10,797 nucleotides of DNA from Nitrospirota bacterium (GTDB lineage Bacteria > Nitrospirota > Nitrospiria > Nitrospirales > NS-4), in contig VBOF01000137.1 of NCBI GenBank assembly GCA_005877855.1, positions 1 through 10,797 of the forward strand. Reading direction: 5' to 3'. Positions within the stretch are counted from its first letter, which is position 1. Every line of letters begins with the position of its first letter. A program made the position numbers and the translations under genes. Below, in pieces: positions 8,247 through 10,797 of this stretch. Under the pieces are notes generated by a model. It did no database searches. It saw only the letters and a program-made list of their open reading frames with translations, and had not been told where the DNA came from.

Positions 8247-8445
8247 AGCGGGTCCTGTCGCCGAGCAGCCGGGGCACCTGTTGCTCTTCGGATGCAACGG
8301 GTCACCAGCTCGCGCTCCACCGACCGGCCAGCGCATCTTGGGTGCTCCGCGAAGCGAAGCAAGTCGCACCTACGACGCTGCTGGCCGGCCATAAGCGAAG
8401 CAAGTCGCGCTGCGCTCCGTCTGGGTCCCATGCGGCGCCACCCGC
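8247..8445. repeat. Repeat element copy 2, downstream of the metallo-hydrolase gene
   Basis: It starts with the same 22 bases as copy 1 and ends with a 19-base segment matching the right end of copy 1 at 17 positions. The internal hairpin ACCTGTTGC 8276-8284 / GCAACGGGT 8294-8302 sits in a stretch, 8271-8304, that is nearly identical to the repeat inside E2 at 2665-2699. Further on, GCGAAGCAAGTCGC occurs twice (from about 8353 and 8395). The element fills most of the 232-base gap before the small mutase subunit, which otherwise shows no gene. Confidence 0.65.
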
Positions 8446-8464
8446 GGTTCTCACTTCCGTTGTT

Positions 8465-8470
8465 AGGAGG
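8465..8470 (+). promoter_or_regulatory. Strong ribosome binding site of the mutase small subunit
   Basis: AGGAGG lies six bases before ATG 8477. It fixes the start, because the frame is open further upstream to 8342 through repeat sequence without family similarity. Confidence 0.7.
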
Positions 8471-8476
8471 GAGGGC

Positions 8477-8878
8477 ATGAGGGTGGCGGCGAAGCCCTTA
8501 CGGGTCTTGATCGGAAAGGTGGGGCTGGATGGGCACGACCGGGGCGTGAAGCTGGTCGCCCGGGCGCTCCGCGATGCCGGCGTGGAGGTCATCTATACCG
8601 GCCTGCACCAGACACCGGAGCAGATCGTGAGCACGGCAATCCAGGAGGATGTGAATGCCATCGGGCTCAGCGTCCTCTCCGGCGCGCACAACTACCTGTT
8701 CCCCCGCGTGATGGAGCTGCTCAAGGAACAAGGGGCGGAGGACACCGTGCTCTTCGGAGGTGGGATCATTCCGGACGACGACATTCCGCGCCTGAAAGCG
8801 GCCGGCGTCCGCGCGCTGTTCCGGCCAGGCACGGCGACGGACGAAGTTGTGAAATTTGTTAAGGAACTCCGGCCATGA
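8477..8878 (+). CDS. icmB: B12-binding small subunit of the acyl-CoA mutase
   Basis: The 133-residue protein is a stand-alone cobalamin-binding domain of the mutase family. It starts RVLIGKVGLDGHDRGVKLVA, with the base-off/His-on signature D18-x-H20-x-x-G23, where His20 is the lower cobalt ligand. SVLSGAH (65-71) and FGGGIIPDDD (93-102) are the other cobalamin-tail contacts of this fold, and FRPGTATDEV closes the domain. The length fits the small subunits of split mutases such as IcmB, HcmB and archaeal McmA2. It should pair with the large subunit at 5441 to make an active adenosylcobalamin enzyme. A strong AGGAGG supports the ATG, and its stop overlaps the next gene by four bases. The separation from the large-subunit gene by a hydrolase and repeats is unusual. 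The family is certain; the icmB name follows the residue-based call on the large subunit. Confidence 0.88.
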   Translation: MRVAAKPLRVLIGKVGLDGHDRGVKLVARALRDAGVEVIYTGLHQTPEQIVSTAIQEDVNAIGLSVLSGAHNYLFPRVMELLKEQGAEDTVLFGGGIIPDDDIPRLKAAGVRALFRPGTATDEVVKFVKELRP

Positions 8879-10158
8879 GACCCGTCTACATGATCAGCGG
8901 GGGCATCACCAAATTCGCCAAGGCCCACCCGGACAAGGACTTCCGGCTCATGGTGAAGCAAGCCTACGACTACGCGCTGCGGGACGTGCCCAAGTTCTCC
9001 AAGGATATGATCGATGGCGCGGTCGGCTCCTATTTCTCGGACCACTTCACGCGGCAACTGAAGGCCGCCAGCATGGCGCAGGACTACCTCGGATTGTGTC
9101 CCAAGCCCTCCAAGCGGGTCGAGGGTGGGGGCGCGACCGGCGGGCTCTGCTTCCAATCCGCGTGGGAAGCGGTGGCCTCCGGCCGGATGAACTGCTGCGT
9201 GGCCTTCGGCTTCGAGACGATGTCGCGGGTCAACACCTGGAAAGGCAACGAGTTCATTGCGCTGGCCTCCGACACCAACTTCGACTTTCCGGTGGGCGGG
9301 TTCTACACCGGCTACTACGCGATGATGGTCCGGCGCCACATGCACGAATACGGCACGACGGTCGAGCAGATGGCGATGGTGTCGGTTAAGAACCATATGA
9401 ATGCGCTGTACAATCCCTATGCGCAGAAGGCCAAGCGGCTTACGATCAAGCAGGTCCGGGAGTCTCCGATGGTGGCCACGCCGCTTACGATGGAGGACAT
9501 CTGCACGATGTCGGACGGGGCGGCGGTCTGCATCCTGGCCTCCGAAGAGGTGACGGCGAAAGTCTGCAATCGGCCTGTGACGGTCACCGGCGTGGGCTCC
9601 GGTTCCGATGCGATGCGCATGGCGGACCGGCCGCATGGCAATGTCATCCTGCTGCCGCATGAGCGAGAGTCGGACTATGCCCATCTCAAATATCCCGGCG
9701 TGCACTCGTTCCGCGGCGGGCGCATGGCGGCGAAGCTCGCCTACCAGATGGCCGGCATCCGGAACCCGATCGAGGAGTTGAGCTTCGTCGAGCTTCACGA
9801 CGCCTATACCTCCTCGGAGATCCAGACTTACGAGGACCTGGGGCTCTGCAAATACGGCGAAGGCGGCAAGTTCGTGGAGAGCGGCGTGCCGTTCATGCCC
9901 GGTGTGGACTACGGCCTGGAATTGCCCAAGCAGGGGCGCCTGCCGGTGAATCCGTCCGGGGGACTCCTGGCCTGCGGGCACCCGGTCGGCGCGACGGGCC
10001 TGATGCAGGCGGTCTTCGCCTTCTGGCAGTTGCAGGGCACGATCAAGAAGCATTTGGGCAACGACAGACTTCAGGTGAAGAATCCCAAGCGCGGCTTGAT
10101 TCACAGTCACGCGGGCACTGGGACTTACATCACGGTATCCATTCTGGAGGCGCCATAA
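8875..10158 (+). CDS. SCP2-type thiolase superfamily protein lacking the nucleophilic cysteine
   Basis: The 427-residue protein belongs to the SCP2/lipid-transfer branch of the thiolases, commonly annotated as acetyl-CoA acetyltransferase. Landmarks are ISGGITKFAK at the start, MVRRHMHEYGTT, VKNHMNALYNPYAQ, LHDAYTSSEI (His308), PVNPSGGLLACGHPVGATG (His369) and the terminal AGTGTYITVSIL. In relatives the nucleophile loop reads like RVExACASGG; here it is RVEGGGATGG, so the cysteine position is Gly86 (GGC, 9130-9132). A normal ping-pong thiolase mechanism is therefore unlikely. Cysteine-less members with a DUF35 partner, such as the Ltp2/ChsH2 complex, act as retro-aldolases on acyl-CoAs, and a similar role is a possibility. 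ATG 8875 overlaps the previous stop (ATGA), and the DUF35 gene follows after six bases. Membership is certain; the reaction is open. Confidence 0.88.
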   Translation: MRPVYMISGGITKFAKAHPDKDFRLMVKQAYDYALRDVPKFSKDMIDGAVGSYFSDHFTRQLKAASMAQDYLGLCPKPSKRVEGGGATGGLCFQSAWEAVASGRMNCCVAFGFETMSRVNTWKGNEFIALASDTNFDFPVGGFYTGYYAMMVRRHMHEYGTTVEQMAMVSVKNHMNALYNPYAQKAKRLTIKQVRESPMVATPLTMEDICTMSDGAAVCILASEEVTAKVCNRPVTVTGVGSGSDAMRMADRPHGNVILLPHERESDYAHLKYPGVHSFRGGRMAAKLAYQMAGIRNPIEELSFVELHDAYTSSEIQTYEDLGLCKYGEGGKFVESGVPFMPGVDYGLELPKQGRLPVNPSGGLLACGHPVGATGLMQAVFAFWQLQGTIKKHLGNDRLQVKNPKRGLIHSHAGTGTYITVSILEAP

Positions 10159-10164
10159 CCCAAT

Positions 10165-10590
10165 ATGGACCCGCTGATCATCCAGGACCACTACGAGATT
10201 GATTACCGCCACAGCTACGCCGAGGACTCGCCGTTCTTCGTCGCCCTCACCAAAGGCAAGCTGCTGGGCTCGCGTTGCACGGCATGCGGCTACACCTATG
10301 CCACCCCGCGCTCGCACTGTATGGAATGCGGGGCGCCGACGTCGTGGCATGAGCTGCCCCTGGCCGGTCGAGTCCACACCTACACCACCTGCCACTACGG
10401 CGGTGAGCTGTTTCTCAAAGAGACGCCGTTCACATTGATCCTGGTCGAGTTCGACGGCGCCGACACCCTGTTTCTCTCCCGGCTCAAGGGCGCCGAGCCC
10501 GAGGCCGTGCGGATCGGCATGCCGGTGGTGGCACGCTTCGCCAAGACGCCAAGCTTCAAGGTAACAGATGTCTGGTTCGAGCCAGCCTAG
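10165..10590 (+). CDS. DUF35-family zinc-ribbon/OB-fold protein, acyl-CoA-binding partner of the adjacent thiolase-like protein
   Basis: The 141-residue protein has an N-terminal helix (DPLIIQDHYEIDYRHSYAEDSPFF), a rubredoxin-like zinc ribbon with CTAC (Cys38, Cys41) and CMEC (Cys52, Cys55), and a C-terminal OB-fold (GRVHTYTTCHYG through VVARFAKTPSFKVTDVWFEP). This is the DUF35/Rv3541-like arrangement. Such proteins form complexes with thiolase-superfamily enzymes, as in archaeal thiolase/HMG-CoA synthase, BbsA of benzoylacetyl-CoA thiolase and the DUF35 part of ChsH2, where they bridge or bind the CoA moiety. The gene lies six bases after the cysteine-less thiolase, consistent with a heteromeric complex. 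The likely Shine-Dalgarno GGAGG lies inside the end of that gene (10146-10150). Its 3' end overlaps the MeaB start by 23 bases. The family is confident; the function as partner is inferred from known pairs. Confidence 0.85.
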   Translation: MDPLIIQDHYEIDYRHSYAEDSPFFVALTKGKLLGSRCTACGYTYATPRSHCMECGAPTSWHELPLAGRVHTYTTCHYGGELFLKETPFTLILVEFDGADTLFLSRLKGAEPEAVRIGMPVVARFAKTPSFKVTDVWFEPA

Positions 10591-10797
10591 CAGCAACGAC
10601 AGGGGACAGATTTCAAATCTGTCCCCCTCTGAGTTAGCGAATCGCGTCAAGGCCGGTGAGGTCCGGGCGGTCTCCCGCTTGATCACGCTGCTGGAGAGCC
10701 AGGAGCCGGTCGGCCAAGCCGCGTTGGAAAGACTGAACGGTTCCCAACGGCACGCGGCTGTGATCGGGATCACCGGCTATCCCGGCACCGGCAAGAG
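10568..10797 (+). CDS. meaB: Methylmalonyl/isobutyryl-CoA mutase-associated GTPase (MeaB/ArgK family), N-terminal part, cut by window end
   Basis: The first 76 codons are present. SELANRVKAGEVRAVSRLITLLES is the N-terminal helical segment of MeaB/ArgK (formerly LAO/AO transport ATPase) GTPases, and AAVIGITGYPGTGK (to Lys76) is the P-loop with GxxxxGK, Tyr replacing the usual Pro. These G proteins load cobalamin into and protect B12-dependent acyl-CoA mutases, which fits the mutase genes upstream. The only suitable in-frame start is ATG 10568, 23 bases inside the DUF35 gene; the later TTG at 10679 lies within conserved sequence. The first ~20 residues are unlike the family and are partly encoded by a perfect inverted repeat (10602-10626). 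The rest of the protein lies outside the window. Confidence 0.85.
   Translation, partial: MSGSSQPSSNDRGQISNLSPSELANRVKAGEVRAVSRLITLLESQEPVGQAALERLNGSQRHAAVIGITGYPGTGK
10602..10626. repeat. Perfect inverted repeat GGGGACAGATTT-C-AAATCTGTCCCC
   Basis: Twelve-base arms are perfectly complementary around one central base. This word is, to my knowledge, a common dispersed palindrome in bacterial genomes, often near REP-associated transposases. Here it begins 12 bases after the DUF35 stop codon but inside the MeaB reading frame, where it encodes roughly RGQISNLSP, so it contributes to the N-terminus of that protein. Confidence 0.8.

Noticed and set aside
7037..8476. CRISPR array suggested by recurring short repeats
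   Set aside because: The repeats are irregularly spaced, differ in length, are partly inverted and have no unit-length spacers.
8692..10773. A 693-codon open frame on the - strand spanning the thiolase-like, DUF35 and MeaB genes
   Set aside because: It lies opposite confidently identified + strand genes, its translation is rich in Arg/His/Asp with no recognisable family motif, and long antisense frames are expected in GC-rich coding DNA.

Overview
The window is a GC-rich (roughly 60-65% by eye), densely packed bacterial segment in which every recognisable gene lies on the + strand. Several genes are coupled by 4-base stop/start overlaps, so most of it reads as one catabolic operon. The organism cannot be fixed from sequence alone. 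The high GC, the split B12 mutase and several kinds of short dispersed inverted repeat would suit an environmental lineage such as Nitrospirota, Methylomirabilota or a deltaproteobacterium, but that is a low-confidence guess.

Layout. Positions 1-305 hold the C-terminal end of an orotate-phosphoribosyltransferase-like gene. Positions 326-3381 encode a 2-oxo acid dehydrogenase complex: E1 alpha (intact), E1 beta (broken) and E2 (broken lipoyl domain, intact core). Positions 3378-4465 are an acetyl-CoA acetyltransferase-type thiolase (broken), and 4462-5331 an intact 3-hydroxybutyryl-CoA dehydrogenase. After a dispersed inverted repeat comes the large subunit of a B12-dependent acyl-CoA mutase (5441-7036). 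Next are a metallo-beta-lactamase-fold hydrolase (7405-8244) bracketed by two related repeat elements, the small B12-binding mutase subunit (8477-8878), an SCP2-type thiolase-like protein lacking the usual nucleophilic cysteine (8875-10158), its DUF35-type zinc/OB-fold partner (10165-10590), and the first 76 codons of a MeaB/ArgK-type mutase chaperone GTPase (from 10568).

How the genes fit together. The mutase would normally be labelled methylmalonyl-CoA mutase. At the family's substrate-determining positions it has Phe61, Ala88 and Gln179, the isobutyryl-CoA mutase pattern, and not the Tyr/Arg pair of methylmalonyl-CoA mutase. This gives the operon a coherent reading: a branched-chain 2-oxo acid dehydrogenase makes isobutyryl-CoA from 2-oxoisovalerate (valine). 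The mutase isomerises it to n-butyryl-CoA, and hydroxybutyryl-CoA dehydrogenase plus thiolase complete oxidation to acetyl-CoA. The acyl-CoA dehydrogenase, enoyl-CoA hydratase and E3 needed for the full route are not in the window.

Oddities. Three consecutive genes (E1 beta, E2, thiolase) each lack an internal block of roughly 95-116 bases and change frame at the joint while the flanking sequence stays well conserved. This is either recent decay or an assembly fault. Short repeats have entered coding sequence twice: one encodes the E2 interdomain linker and another lies in the MeaB N-terminus. The hydrolase gene with its flanking repeats separates the two mutase subunit genes.
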